In this document: one piece after another, positions 40,662 to 50,760 of the stretch | How the letters are laid out: each line of letters opens with the position of its first letter | Numbering within the stretch: the stretch's first letter is position 1 | Translations under genes and position numbers: made by a program | Origin: Anaeromassilibacillus senegalensis | Lineage (GTDB): Bacteria > Bacillota > Clostridia > Oscillospirales > Acutalibacteraceae | NCBI RefSeq assembly: GCF_021531715.1 | Contig: NZ_JAFBIT010000001.1 | Coordinates: 558,001 to 622,000 of the forward strand | Direction of reading: 5' to 3' | Length of the DNA stretch: 64,000 bases | The notes under the pieces: generated by a model | What the model was told of the DNA's origin: nothing | The model's database searches: none | What the model saw: the letters and a program-made list of their open reading frames with translations, nothing else

Positions 40662-41217
40662 TCTGAAAAAGGAAGAAATGCTCGGTGCGCTGGAGGCCAT
40701 TCTCTTCGCGTGCGGCGAGCCGATCGGCGTAGACAAGCTCGCCGAAGCGCTTGAAACCGGTGAAGAAGCGGTTCTTGAGGCGGCAGAAACACTTGAGAAA
40801 AAATTCAACACGCCGCAAAGCGGCATTCATCTCCTGCAATTGGATAACAGCCTGCAATTGTGCACCAACCCGGCGTATATCGCGCCGGTGCGCGCTGCGC
40901 TGGATCTGCGCCGCAATACGCCGCTTTCGCAGGCGGCCATGGAGGTGCTCGCGGTGATTGCCTATAACCAACCGGTCACAAAGGCGTTTGTCGAGCAGGT
41001 GCGCGGCGTGGATTGCTCGGGCGTCATCGGCAGCCTGATGCTCAAAGGGCTCATCGAGGAGCGCGGGCGGCTGGAACTGCCCGGCCGGCCGCTTTTGTAC
41101 GGCACGACGGAGAGCTTCCTGCGCTGCCTGAATATCCGCTCGCTTTCAGAGCTGCCGCCCTTGCCGCAAAAAGAGGAGGCCGCGTCCGAAGGTGCGGACG
41201 GCGGGGAAGACGCATGA
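40648..41217 (+). CDS. scpB: Segregation and condensation protein B
   Basis: 189 residues, two winged helices. ALEAILFACGEPIGVDKLAEAL opens the first; VLAVIAYNQPVTKAFVEQVRGV and the GLIEERGRLELPGRPLLYGTT block are diagnostic. Dimerises and binds ScpA in the SMC complex. The first in-frame ATG (40648) lies inside scpA; an internal ATG at 40678 with AAAGGAAG is a credible alternative. Stop overlaps the next start (ATGA). Confidence 0.93.
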   Translation: MEASDLKKEEMLGALEAILFACGEPIGVDKLAEALETGEEAVLEAAETLEKKFNTPQSGIHLLQLDNSLQLCTNPAYIAPVRAALDLRRNTPLSQAAMEVLAVIAYNQPVTKAFVEQVRGVDCSGVIGSLMLKGLIEERGRLELPGRPLLYGTTESFLRCLNIRSLSELPPLPQKEEAASEGADGGEDA

Positions 41218-41897
41218 TCGCGCTGTGGATTCTCCTCGGCATTCTGCTTTTCCTGCTTCTCCTGCTTCTCATCCCGGTATATATCCGGGCGGGCTACGGC
41301 GAGACGGTCACGCTCGATGTGCAGTATCTTTTTCTGAAATTCCGGCTGCTGCCCGCACCGGAAAAGCCGAAGCCGGAGAAGAAACCGGAACCGGCGCCAA
41401 AACAGGAAAAGAAAACAGAAGAGAAAAAGCCGAATGCAATGACCGAGAAGGCAAAGCGGTTTATAAATGCAGAGGGGTTTTCCGGCTTTATGCAGCTTGT
41501 GGGCGGTTTTCTGAAGCTCACGGCGACGCAGGCCGTCCGGATCATCCGGAAGATCCGTCTGCGCGATTTCGACCTCTATGTGATGACCGGCGGGGAGGAC
41601 GCAGCGGAAGCGGCGATCCTTTACGGTCAGGTGTGCGCGCTCGTCTATCCGGCAGCGGAGGTGCTTTTCACGCTGACGAAATGCGGAAAGCGTCACCGGC
41701 GCATCTCGGTCGACCTCGATTACAATGTCAAAACGCCGTATGTACAGCTTTCGGCGGCGGTCTCTATCCGTCCGCTCGTCGTCGTGCAGTACGGCCTGCA
41801 ATATTTGATCGGACTGCTTCCGATCTACCAGAGATTCCAGAATCCGCGCAAGCGGAAAACACAAAACGCGCCGGCGGGCAAACCGGTGCGGAACTAA
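41214..41897 (+). CDS. DUF2953 membrane-anchored protein
   Basis: 227 residues. One N-terminal membrane segment (about 2-22), the DUF2953 strand block TVTLDVQYLFLKFRLLP, a Pro/Lys/Glu-rich linker (46-74), then an amphipathic C-terminal domain (YGQVCALVYPAAEVLF, RRISVDLDYNVKTPYVQL). The family is found beside gerW/ytfJ in spore formers and is thought to act in sporulation, without biochemical proof. Coupled to scpB by ATGA and followed by gerW in 17 bases. Confidence 0.82.
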   Translation: MIALWILLGILLFLLLLLLIPVYIRAGYGETVTLDVQYLFLKFRLLPAPEKPKPEKKPEPAPKQEKKTEEKKPNAMTEKAKRFINAEGFSGFMQLVGGFLKLTATQAVRIIRKIRLRDFDLYVMTGGEDAAEAAILYGQVCALVYPAAEVLFTLTKCGKRHRRISVDLDYNVKTPYVQLSAAVSIRPLVVVQYGLQYLIGLLPIYQRFQNPRKRKTQNAPAGKPVRN

Positions 41898-41914
41898 AAA
41901 AGGAGAAGAGCAGT

Positions 41915-42319
41915 ATGAGTGAAAACAAGGTCAACAACCTGCTGGGCATTTCCATGGACAAAATCAAGGAGATGGTCGATGTCAATACCGTGATCGGCGA
42001 TCCGATCACAACGCCGGACGGCACGACAGTCATCCCGGTTTCCCGCGTCAGTTACGGCTTTGCCGGCGGTGGCTCGGATCTGCCCTCGAAGGCACAGCCG
42101 GATAAGGGGCTGTTCGCGGGTGGCAGCGGCGCAGGCATTACGATCAGCCCGATCGCGTTTCTTGTGATTGCAAACGGCAATGTGCGCATTTTGCAGATCG
42201 AGCCGTACCTCTCATCGGTGGACCGCATCGTCGCGAGCGCACCGGATGTGGTGGATAAGATCACGAGCCTGTTTAAGAAGGACAAAGAGGACGAGGAGAC
42301 GCTGCCGCCGCAGTATTGA
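41915..42319 (+). CDS. gerW: GerW/YtfJ family sporulation protein
   Basis: 134 residues. NLLGISMDKIKEMVDVNTVIGDPI, VIPVSRVSYGFAGGGSD and the Gly-rich GGSGAGITISPIAFLVI are the YtfJ/GerW signature. In Bacillus GerW is made in the forespore and is needed for normal germination. AGGAGAAGAG precedes ATG 41915. The usual DUF2953-gerW pairing is present. Confidence 0.93.
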   Translation: MSENKVNNLLGISMDKIKEMVDVNTVIGDPITTPDGTTVIPVSRVSYGFAGGGSDLPSKAQPDKGLFAGGSGAGITISPIAFLVIANGNVRILQIEPYLSSVDRIVASAPDVVDKITSLFKKDKEDEETLPPQY

Positions 42320-42366
42320 TTGCACATAGTTTGCGCGCCTGCCGCGTATAATGGCCGTGGCAGGTG

Positions 42367-43503
42367 ATGCGTTTGCTTAAAAGGCTCATGGCGGTGGGTC
42401 TGACCGCCTTACTGGCGCTGCTGAGCGTTCTTCCGGCTTCCGCTGCGGAGCCGGAGGTTTCCGCGTATGCCGCAGTGCTTTACGATCCGCACAGCGGCGC
42501 GGTTCTCTACGAAAAAAACGGCTATGAAGTGCTGCCGATGGCGAGCACAACGAAGATCATGACGGCGCTCCTCGCCTTTGAGAGCGGGCGTTCGGCGGAG
42601 CCGGTAGAGATCACGCAGGAAATGGTAGCCGTGGAGGGCTCCTCGATGGGGCTGAAGGCGGGAGACGTGCTGACGCTCAGCTCGATTGCCGAGGGAATGA
42701 TGATGGCTTCCGGCAATGACGGCGCAAACGCGATTGCGCTGTTTCTCGGCGGCGACGCGGAGAGCTTTGCCGCGCTGATGAATGATCGTGCGGCGGAAAT
42801 CGGCATGGAGCAGACGCACTTTGTCACGCCGTCCGGTCTCGATGCCGAGGGGCACGGCTCCACGGCGTACGATATGGCGCTGCTCGGCGCAGAAGCGATG
42901 CGCCGTCCCGAATTTGCTGAGACGGTTGGCACCGAGGCGCTGCAGGTGGAGTTCCTGTCGCCGGAAAAAACCGTGCGTTACGAAAACCACAACCGGCTGC
43001 TGCAGCTCTATGCGGACTGCACCGGTATCAAGACCGGTTTCACAAAAAAGGCGGGGCGCTGCCTCGTTTCCGCTGCGGAGCGCGACGGCGCGGCGCTCGT
43101 CTGCGTGACGCTTAACGCGCCGGATGATTGGAACGACCACATCGCGTTGTTCGAGTACGGCTTTGCGCAGATGGAGCCGCGCGTTTTGACGGCCGATTTT
43201 GCGCCTTGTGCGGTTCCGGTTGTCGGCGGCACGGCACAGGTTGTTCCCTGTACAGTGCAGCTTGAGGCAGCCGCCTCGCTGTATCGGAACGCGGCGGTTA
43301 CAGAGGAGCTTTATCTGCCGCGCTTTATCTATGCTCCGGTGGCGGCGGGAGAAGTACTCGGCTTCGTGCGCTACGTGGTAAACGGTAAAACGCTGGCGGA
43401 GGTCCCGCTTACGGCGGTGGTATCCGTGCCGGTTCAGCCGGACACGCGGAGCGATTTTCAGAAATGGGCGGAACGATATTTTCCGCACCTTGCAGAAAGG
43501 TAA
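42367..43503 (+). CDS. dacF: D-alanyl-D-alanine carboxypeptidase (penicillin-binding protein, DacF/DacB type)
   Basis: About 378 residues with a Sec signal peptide ending at PASAAEP. Serine active site STTK in PMASTTKIMTALLAF, SGN in MMASGNDGAN, and KTG in CTGIKTGFTKKAG: the complete SxxK/SxN/KTG set of S11 peptidases, followed by the C-terminal beta domain. Position after gerW suggests a role in spore cortex peptidoglycan. The start is unsure: AGGTGA (42362-42367) fits TTG 42373 best, ATG 42367 is given here, GTG 42364 lies within the site. Confidence 0.92.
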   Translation: MRLLKRLMAVGLTALLALLSVLPASAAEPEVSAYAAVLYDPHSGAVLYEKNGYEVLPMASTTKIMTALLAFESGRSAEPVEITQEMVAVEGSSMGLKAGDVLTLSSIAEGMMMASGNDGANAIALFLGGDAESFAALMNDRAAEIGMEQTHFVTPSGLDAEGHGSTAYDMALLGAEAMRRPEFAETVGTEALQVEFLSPEKTVRYENHNRLLQLYADCTGIKTGFTKKAGRCLVSAAERDGAALVCVTLNAPDDWNDHIALFEYGFAQMEPRVLTADFAPCAVPVVGGTAQVVPCTVQLEAAASLYRNAAVTEELYLPRFIYAPVAAGEVLGFVRYVVNGKTLAEVPLTAVVSVPVQPDTRSDFQKWAERYFPHLAER

Positions 43504-43514
43504 GATTTTTCAGT

Positions 43515-44351
43515 ATGGCTAAGGATACAAGACTGCAGAAGATGCTTGCGGACTGCGGCGTCGCCTCGCGCCGAAAGGCAGAGGAGATGATCGCGTCCGG
43601 GCGCGTTGCGGTGAACGGCGTCCGCGCCGAAATCGGCGATAAGGTGGACGTCAAAAAGGATAAGGTCACCGTAGACGGTGAGCGTGTGCAGGCGGTGGAG
43701 GAAAAGCTCTACATTATGCTGCACAAGCCGCGCGGCTATCTCACATCGATGTCCGACGACCGCGGGCGCAAATGCGTCAGCGAGCTCGTCGAGGAGCTCG
43801 GCGTGCGCGTGTACCCGGTCGGGCGGCTCGATAAGGACTCCGAGGGTCTCCTGCTCATGACAAACGACGGCACGTTTGCGAACCTGATTGCGCATCCTTC
43901 GACGCATGTGCCGAAGGTGTACCGCGTCACGGTGCGCCCCGGCGTAAACGAGGAGCAGCTCACGCGCCTCTCGGTTGGCGTGGAGATTGACGGACGTATG
44001 ACGCTGCCCGCGACGATTCGCGTGCTCGACCAGCAGCCGGGTCGTGTGGTGCTGGAATTCGTCATCCATGAGGGCAGAAACCGGCAGATCCGCAATATGT
44101 GCGAGGCGGTCGGCCTGGAGGTTGCGCGGTTAAAGCGCACGGCGATCGGCCCGGTAAAGCTTGGAATGCTTCCGCAGGGACGGTTCCGGGAGCTGACGCC
44201 GGATGAAGTCCGCAGGCTGCGCGCCGCGGCACAGAAAAAGGGAAGGCAGACGGAACAAACGGAGGGAAACAAACATGCTGCAGATCATCCCCATGGAGGA
44301 CAAGGACAGAGAAGAGGCGATCAGCCGCGCAACAGAGGGCGCAGGCGCTGA
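43515..44351 (+). CDS. rluB: Pseudouridine synthase RluB family
   Basis: 278 residues. S4 RNA-binding domain (1-60: RLQKMLADCGVASRRKAEEMI) and RsuA/RluB catalytic domain with GRLDKDSEGLLLMTNDG (catalytic Asp) and HEGRNRQIRNMCEAVGL. Modifies 23S rRNA in the peptidyl transferase region. The C-terminal 30 residues are a basic, Gln/Gly-rich tail that runs 77 bases into the next gene in another frame. AGAAAGG precedes the ATG. Confidence 0.93.
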   Translation: MAKDTRLQKMLADCGVASRRKAEEMIASGRVAVNGVRAEIGDKVDVKKDKVTVDGERVQAVEEKLYIMLHKPRGYLTSMSDDRGRKCVSELVEELGVRVYPVGRLDKDSEGLLLMTNDGTFANLIAHPSTHVPKVYRVTVRPGVNEEQLTRLSVGVEIDGRMTLPATIRVLDQQPGRVVLEFVIHEGRNRQIRNMCEAVGLEVARLKRTAIGPVKLGMLPQGRFRELTPDEVRRLRAAAQKKGRQTEQTEGNKHAADHPHGGQGQRRGDQPRNRGRRR

Positions 44352-44667
44352 TGCGCGCGTGCTCGTCATGACGGACGGCGAAACGGAGCTCGGCTACGCG
44401 GTGGCGGCGGTGCGGGAAAAAACGCTCGTGCTATACGGCTTTTCCGTTTCCGGCCGGACGGATTTCACGGGCGAAAAGCCGGATATGGAAACGGTGTTCA
44501 TTCTTGACACGTTGATGCGTTCCGCGGCGTCCTTCGGCGAAGTGAACGGCGCGGAGAAGATCGAGACGGCCTTCCCGGACTTTTTCGATTTCTTCAAGCT
44601 GCGCGGTTTTACGGTGCTGGAAACGCATACGGAAACGCCGATGTCCACCATTGTCCGTTACGAATAA
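44275..44667 (+). CDS. Conserved hypothetical protein, possibly GNAT-like
   Basis: 130 residues. Strand-helix pattern DARVLVMTDGETELGYAVAAVREKTLVLYGFSV, then a helix with ETVFILDTLMRSAASFGEVNGAEKI and FFDFFKLRGFTVLETH; this resembles the central part of a GNAT fold but lacks a clear Q/R-x-x-G-x-G/A acetyl-CoA loop. GGAGGGAAA is six bases before the ATG, a strong initiation site inside rluB. Last gene before a terminator. Confidence 0.72.
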   Translation: MLQIIPMEDKDREEAISRATEGAGADARVLVMTDGETELGYAVAAVREKTLVLYGFSVSGRTDFTGEKPDMETVFILDTLMRSAASFGEVNGAEKIETAFPDFFDFFKLRGFTVLETHTETPMSTIVRYE

Positions 44668-44675
44668 CGCAAACA

Positions 44676-44708
44676 TGCCGCAGGGTTTCGCGCCCGGCGG
44701 CTTTTTTG
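44676..44708 (+). terminator. Terminator of the scpAB-rluB operon
   Basis: GCCGC pairs with GCGGC around an inner GGG...CCC stem, followed by T6. Confidence 0.75.
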
Positions 44709-44739
44709 CGGAAAATTCCCGATTTTCTGCCCGGACAGG

Positions 44740-44768
44740 TTGCATTTTCAAGGACAAAATGGTAAAAT
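44740..44768 (+). promoter_or_regulatory. Promoter of the yicC-priA-prkC operon
   Basis: TTGCAT (44740-44745), 17-base spacer, TAAAAT (44763-44768). A leader of about 80 bases follows. Confidence 0.65.
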
Positions 44769-44856
44769 ATCTTGATAATAGATTATAGTCGGTTAGTCTG
44801 TCCTTGCGGGCAGCGAACAGCCGATCCAATACAATGCCTATAAAGGAGATGATTCT

Positions 44857-45735
44857 GTGCTGAAGAGTATGACCGGATACGGCCGCTGTGAGGAAACTGT
44901 CCATGGCAGACACATCACAGTTGAGCTGAAATCCGTCAATCACAAATACTTTGAGTTTTCCCCCCGCGTGACGCGCGGCTACGGTTTCCTTGAGGATAAG
45001 CTGAAAACCTACGTGCAGAGCCGTGTGGCGCGCGGCAAGATCGATTTATATCTCAGCATTGAGACGTTGGAGGATTCAGACGTCGTCGTGCATGTCAACC
45101 ACTCGCTTGCGGCGGGCTATATCGCGGCGTTCCGCGAGATCTCGGAGCGCTACAACCTGCCGGATTCCATTACCGTGAATTCCCTTTCGCGCTATTCCGA
45201 TATTTTCTCCGTGCATAAGGCGCCGGAGGATGAGGACGCCATCTGGGCGGACGTCAAGGCCGTCGCGGAAAAGGCGGTTGACGCGTTTGTCGCGATGCGT
45301 GAGGTTGAAGGACGACGCCTGTATGAGGACGTGATGTCCCGCGCCGCGACCATTATCGAGATCGTCGGCAAGATTGAAGCGCGCTCCCCGGAGACAGTCA
45401 GGGAATACCGCGAGCGTCTGGAGACGAAGCTGCGTGAGGTGCTCGCCGATACAACGATCGACGAGCAGCGCATTCTGACCGAAGCGGCGATTTTCGCCGA
45501 TAAGGTCGCCGTGGCGGAAGAGACGGTGCGCCTGAGAAGCCACTTCGACCAGCTCAAGGCGTTCCTTGAATCGGAGGAGCCCTCCGGCCGCAAGATGGAT
45601 TTCCTCGTGCAGGAGATGAACCGCGAGACGAATACGATCGGCTCCAAGGCGAGCGATTCGCAGATCGCGTACATGGTCGTCGATATCAAAGCGGAGATCG
45701 AAAAGATCCGCGAGCAGATTCAGAACATCGAGTAA
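44857..45735 (+). CDS. yicC: YicC/YloC family endoribonuclease
   Basis: 292 residues. N-terminal [10 protein letters not shown] and [17 protein letters not shown]-terminal [28 protein letters not shown] are the family signature. The family was recently shown to cut RNA (YicC degrades RyhB in E. coli). GTG start with AAAGGAG. Bacillus has the same order yloC-remA-gmk-rpoZ. Confidence 0.93.
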   Translation: MLKSMTGYGRCEETVHGRHITVELKSVNHKYFEFSPRVTRGYGFLEDKLKTYVQSRVARGKIDLYLSIETLEDSDVVVHVNHSLAAGYIAAFREISERYNLPDSITVNSLSRYSDIFSVHKAPEDEDAIWADVKAVAEKAVDAFVAMREVEGRRLYEDVMSRAATIIEIVGKIEARSPETVREYRERLETKLREVLADTTIDEQRILTEAAIFADKVAVAEETVRLRSHFDQLKAFLESEEPSGRKMDFLVQEMNRETNTIGSKASDSQIAYMVVDIKAEIEKIREQIQNIE

Positions 45736-45757
45736 CCCAGAAAGGATGGCGAACGCT

Positions 45758-46027
45758 GTGCAGCTTGTCAACATCGGCTTCGGCAACATGGTTTCCGCAG
45801 AGCGGATGATCGCGCTGGTCAGCCCGGAATCCGCGCCGATCAAGCGTATCGTGCAGGATTCCAAGGAGAAAGGCGCGCTCATCGATGCGACCTGCGGCAG
45901 AAAAACGCGCACGGTCATCATCATGGACAGCGACCACGTCGTGCTTTCCGCTTTGCAGCCGGAAACAGTCGCAAACCGCTTCAACAACAAAGCGGAGGCG
46001 GAGGACGGCGACGAGGCGGAGCTGTAA
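45758..46027 (+). CDS. remA: Extracellular matrix regulator RemA (DUF370)
   Basis: 89 residues. [30 protein letters not shown], then [33 protein letters not shown]; nearly the whole length is conserved with Bacillus RemA, a DNA-binding activator of biofilm and osmoprotection genes that forms rings. The frame also has an ATG at 45746, but AAAGGA is ten bases before the GTG and the Bacillus protein starts at the equivalent position. Confidence 0.92.
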   Translation: MQLVNIGFGNMVSAERMIALVSPESAPIKRIVQDSKEKGALIDATCGRKTRTVIIMDSDHVVLSALQPETVANRFNNKAEAEDGDEAEL

Positions 46028-46059
46028 AAACGGATAGATTCAGAAGGGAAATGGAAGCT

Positions 46060-46671
46060 ATGAAAAAGAAAGGTTTGCTGATCGTCGTCTCGGCGCCCTC
46101 GGGCGGCGGAAAGGGAACGGTTTTGAAGGAGCTGTTCCGCCGCAATGAGAACCTGAAAATGTCGGTCTCCGCAACCACGCGCGCACCGCGTCCCGGTGAG
46201 GAGCACGGCGTGCATTATTACTTCATTTCAAAGGATGCGTTCAGGCAGAACATCGAAGACGGTGCGATGCTCGAATACGCCGAATACTGTGGCAATTTCT
46301 ACGGTACGCCGAAGGCGCCGGTTCAGGCGTGGCTCGACGAGGGCTATGACGTCGTGCTTGAGATCGAGGTGCAGGGCGGCAAACAGATCAAGACCGTCGC
46401 GCCGGACTGCGTCAGCATTTTCCTTGTGCCGCCGTCGCTCGAGGTGCTCGAAAAGCGGCTGCGTGGGCGCGGCACAGAGACCGAAGCGGTCATTCAGGAG
46501 CGTCTTGCGGCGGCGCGGGAAGAGATCCCGCACGTGCTCGATTACGACTACACCGTAGTCAATGATACGGTCGAGCAGGCCGTGATCGATATACAAGCCA
46601 TTTTAGAAGCGGAGAAGCTTCGCGTTTCCCGCGATCAAGATATAGTAGAAAGGATTTTAAACCATGCTTAA
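46060..46671 (+). CDS. gmk: Guanylate kinase
   Basis: 203 residues. P-loop SAPSGGGKGT near the N terminus, GMP-binding TTRAPRPGEEHGVHYYF and EYCGNFYGTP, lid region RLRGRGTET. Converts GMP to GDP. ATG 46060 preferred over ATG 46051 because AAGGGAA is better spaced. Overlaps rpoZ by eight bases. Confidence 0.96.
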   Translation: MKKKGLLIVVSAPSGGGKGTVLKELFRRNENLKMSVSATTRAPRPGEEHGVHYYFISKDAFRQNIEDGAMLEYAEYCGNFYGTPKAPVQAWLDEGYDVVLEIEVQGGKQIKTVAPDCVSIFLVPPSLEVLEKRLRGRGTETEAVIQERLAAAREEIPHVLDYDYTVVNDTVEQAVIDIQAILEAEKLRVSRDQDIVERILNHA

Positions 46672-46870
46672 GCCTTCCAGCAACATCATTAAAACACCGC
46701 ACAAGAGCTATTATTCCGTCGTCATCGCCGTCGCAAAGCGCGCGAGAGAGATCGCGCAGAATGCGGAGGAGAACAACCAGATTCTGATCGAGAAGCCGGT
46801 TGATCTTGCCGTTCAGGACTTCGTCGACGACAAGTACAGAATCATCGAGCCGGAAAATATCGAAGAGTAA
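46664..46870 (+). CDS. rpoZ: RNA polymerase omega subunit
   Basis: 68 residues. YYSVVIAVAKRAREIAQNAE matches the omega core that clamps the beta' C terminus. Short, as in other clostridia. Position gmk-rpoZ is conserved; the coaBC gene that follows in Bacillus is absent here. Confidence 0.94.
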   Translation: MLKPSSNIIKTPHKSYYSVVIAVAKRAREIAQNAEENNQILIEKPVDLAVQDFVDDKYRIIEPENIEE

Positions 46871-46894
46871 TCTGCATCCAAGGGAGTTTTGAAT

Positions 46895-49333
46895 TTGCTG
46901 CTCGCACAGTTGGCTGTTGAGAATACGACCTACCGCTTTGATAAGCCCTTCACCTATATCGTGCCGGAAGCGCTTCGCGCAGCGGTTTGCCCCGGTGTGC
47001 GCGTCACGGTTCCGTTCGGGTCGGGCAACCGCACCCGCGTCGCGATGGTGCTGGCGCTGCAGGAAGCGGAGCAGCCGGACAGCCGGCTCAAGGCGATTCT
47101 CAAAACGCTCGACGATGAGCCGCTTCTGAGCGCAGAAATGCTGGAGCTTGTTCCATGGATGAAGAGCCGCTATTACTGCACGCTCTTTGAGGCGGTGAAG
47201 CTGATGATCCCGGCTGGTATCGGCTATAAGATCGTCAATCGCTACCGCATCAGCGCGGCGTTCAAGGATTACGACCGCACGCTGTACGGCGACCTCGAGT
47301 GGCAGATCATCCAGCAGCTTTCTAACGCGAAGCAGGGCATGACGGGCGCGCAGCTTATGGTAAAGCTCGGCATTGATGAAAAATGCGACGCGCTTTGCGG
47401 TCTGCTCGAGAAGGGCATCGTCATCCGCGAGAACGCCGCCTCCCGCAATATGGGAGACGCCACCTCAAAGATGATCTGTGCCGTGCCCGATTTTTCCGGT
47501 ACGCTTTCCCCGAAGCAGCAGAGCGCGTTTGATACGCTCTGCGACGTCGGCACCGTTTCGGTGCGCGAGCTCAGCTATTTCACGGGCGTCAGCACAGCCG
47601 TGATCAAGGCGCTCGCGGATAAGGGCGCGGCCGAGATCTTCGAGGTCGAGCGGTTCCGCCGGCCGAAGCTCTCGGCGGCGGAGCAAAACGCTTTGCCGAA
47701 AACGCTCTCGCCGGAGCAGGCGCGCGTGGCGCAGGAAATCCTCCGGGAATGCGATGCGCCGGAGCCGAGCGTCGCGCTGCTCTACGGCATCACGGGCTCG
47801 GGCAAAACGGCGGTTTTCATGCACGTGATCCGGCATGTATTGGATGCGGGACGCGGTGTGATTGTCACGGTGCCGGAGATCTCCCTGACGCCGCAGACGC
47901 TCGCGGTTTTCACGGCGGCGTTCGGCGATACCGTTGCCGTTTTCCACAGCGGCCTCTCAATGGGTGAGCGCATGGATGAGTGGAAGCGCGTGCGCAGCGG
48001 TCAGGCGAAAATTGTCGTCGGCACACGGTCGGCAGTTTTTGCGCCGATGCAGAACCTCGGGCTCATCGTCATGGACGAGGAGCAGGAGAGCACCTACAAG
48101 TCCGAAAGCAGTCCGCGCTATCACGCGCGGGAGATCGCAAAATTCCGCACAAACTACAACAGGGCGTACTGCCTTTTATGCTCCGCCACGCCGTCTGTGG
48201 AGTCCTATTACATGGCGAAGAGCGGAAAATACCAGTATCACGAGCTTTTAAACCGTTACGGCGAAGCGATTGTGCCGGACGTGCGGCTCGTCGACATGAA
48301 CAGTGAGGATCTGTACCGCGGCAAGCCTCTGATCAGCATGGCGCTCGCGCGCGCCGTGTCCGAAAACCTCGAGCAGGGCAGACAGTCCATTTTGCTTTTG
48401 AACCGCCGCGGCTACCACACCTACGCGGTCTGCCGGGACTGCAAGACCGTCGTTTCCTGTCCGAATTGTTCGATCTCACTGACGTATCACGCGGCGAATA
48501 ACCGCCTGATGTGCCACTACTGCGGCCACTCCGAGCCGGCCTATGCCCGCTGCAGATCGTGCGGCGGGGAACTGACCTTTTCCGGCGGCGGCACGCAGAA
48601 GGCGGAGGATCAGCTCCGGGAGGCGTTTCCCGAGGCGCGCATCCTGCGCATCGACACCGATACCACGGCAAACAAATACGCGCTGGAAAAGAAGCTTGCC
48701 GCATTTTCGGCGGGCGAGTACGATATCATGGTCGGCACGCAGATGGTCGCGAAGGGGCTTGATTTCGAGAACGTCACGCTGGTCGGCGTGCTTTCGGCGG
48801 ATCAGTCGCTGTACAGCGACGATTACCGCAGCAACGAACGTACCTTTGACCTGCTCACGCAGGTCGTGGGGCGTGCGGGGCGCGGGCGTTTCCGCGGCAC
48901 GGCGCTGATTCAGACGCATGTGCCGGAGAATCCGTATCTGCACCTTGCGGCCCGGCAAGATTATGCGCGCTTTTTTGAGACCGAGATCCGGTTCCGGCGC
49001 GCCATGCTCTACCCGCCGTTTTCCGATATTCTTCAGATCGGCTTTGTCGGCGAGAAGGAGGAAACGGTGCGGCTCGCTGCAGAAGAATTCTCCGCAAGGC
49101 TCTGCGAGACGTTCAGCCGGGATTACCCGACTTTGCCGATCCGCTTGCTGCGCGCCTCAGCGGCGTCTGTTTCGCGTATGGGCGGCAAATACCGCTATAA
49201 AATCATCATGAAATACAAGAACACAAAGCAGTTTCGGGAGATCATCGCGTCGCTCATCATCGCCTTTTCCGCAGACAAGCGGTTTTCGGCGGTCACGGTG
49301 TACGCCGATCCGAATCCCGATACGATTTTGTAA
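46895..49333 (+). CDS. priA: Primosomal protein N' (PriA helicase)
   Basis: 812 residues. N-terminal 3'-DNA-binding domain (TYRFDKPFTYIVPE), winged helix, helicase with Walker A GITGSGKTAVF, DEEQ box, and SATPSVESYY. Zinc-binding insertion with four CxxC pairs (CRDCKTVVSCPNC...CHYCG...CRSCGG), GTQMVAKGLDFENVTLVGV and QVVGRAGR. Restarts stalled forks by loading the DnaD/DnaB/DnaI machinery. The TTG at 46895 is eight bases after AGGGAG; TTG 46889 is too close. Confidence 0.96.
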   Translation: MLLAQLAVENTTYRFDKPFTYIVPEALRAAVCPGVRVTVPFGSGNRTRVAMVLALQEAEQPDSRLKAILKTLDDEPLLSAEMLELVPWMKSRYYCTLFEAVKLMIPAGIGYKIVNRYRISAAFKDYDRTLYGDLEWQIIQQLSNAKQGMTGAQLMVKLGIDEKCDALCGLLEKGIVIRENAASRNMGDATSKMICAVPDFSGTLSPKQQSAFDTLCDVGTVSVRELSYFTGVSTAVIKALADKGAAEIFEVERFRRPKLSAAEQNALPKTLSPEQARVAQEILRECDAPEPSVALLYGITGSGKTAVFMHVIRHVLDAGRGVIVTVPEISLTPQTLAVFTAAFGDTVAVFHSGLSMGERMDEWKRVRSGQAKIVVGTRSAVFAPMQNLGLIVMDEEQESTYKSESSPRYHAREIAKFRTNYNRAYCLLCSATPSVESYYMAKSGKYQYHELLNRYGEAIVPDVRLVDMNSEDLYRGKPLISMALARAVSENLEQGRQSILLLNRRGYHTYAVCRDCKTVVSCPNCSISLTYHAANNRLMCHYCGHSEPAYARCRSCGGELTFSGGGTQKAEDQLREAFPEARILRIDTDTTANKYALEKKLAAFSAGEYDIMVGTQMVAKGLDFENVTLVGVLSADQSLYSDDYRSNERTFDLLTQVVGRAGRGRFRGTALIQTHVPENPYLHLAARQDYARFFETEIRFRRAMLYPPFSDILQIGFVGEKEETVRLAAEEFSARLCETFSRDYPTLPIRLLRASAASVSRMGGKYRYKIIMKYKNTKQFREIIASLIIAFSADKRFSAVTVYADPNPDTIL

Positions 49334-49356
49334 TACAGGAAAGGGGTGCCGTTTTC

Positions 49357-49827
49357 ATGGCGCTTAGAAACATTGTAAAAACCGGCGACGAGGTGCTCAC
49401 CAAAATGTGCCGCCCGGTCGAAAAATTCGACGTAAAGCTCTGGACGTTGCTCGACGACATGTACGAGACGATGGAAAACGCGAACGGCGTCGGTCTCGCC
49501 GCGCCGCAGGTCGGCCTGCTGCGCCGCATCGTCGTGATCGATGTCGGCGAGGGCCGCATCGAGCTGATTAACCCGGAGATCATCGCTTCCTCCGGCGAGC
49601 AGGACGGCGCGGAGGGCTGCCTTTCGTTCCCGGGCGAATGGGGCATGGTCAGCCGCCCGATGAACGTCACCGTCCGCGCGCAGGACAGACACGGCAAAAC
49701 CTTTGAGATGTCCGGTACAGAGCTGCTTGCGCGCGCGTTCTGCCATGAGATCGACCACCTGAACGGCGTCTGCTTTACTTCGCGCGCCAGCCGGATGCTC
49801 AATCCGGACGAACTCGAGACCGAATAA
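49357..49827 (+). CDS. def: Peptide deformylase
   Basis: 156 residues. All three metal motifs are present: GVGLAAPQVG, EGCLSFPG and HEIDHLNGV. Removes the formyl group from nascent proteins. AAAGGGG precedes ATG. Next to fmt, its functional partner. Confidence 0.97.
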   Translation: MALRNIVKTGDEVLTKMCRPVEKFDVKLWTLLDDMYETMENANGVGLAAPQVGLLRRIVVIDVGEGRIELINPEIIASSGEQDGAEGCLSFPGEWGMVSRPMNVTVRAQDRHGKTFEMSGTELLARAFCHEIDHLNGVCFTSRASRMLNPDELETE

Positions 49828-49844
49828 ACAGGAAGGACGTCAGT

Positions 49845-50759
<915 letters not shown>

Positions 50760-50760
50760 T

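Noticed and set aside
41192-41914. Upstream extension of the gerW frame
   Set aside because: It only reads the DUF2953 gene in another frame; AGGAGAAGAG and the family length fix the start at 41915.
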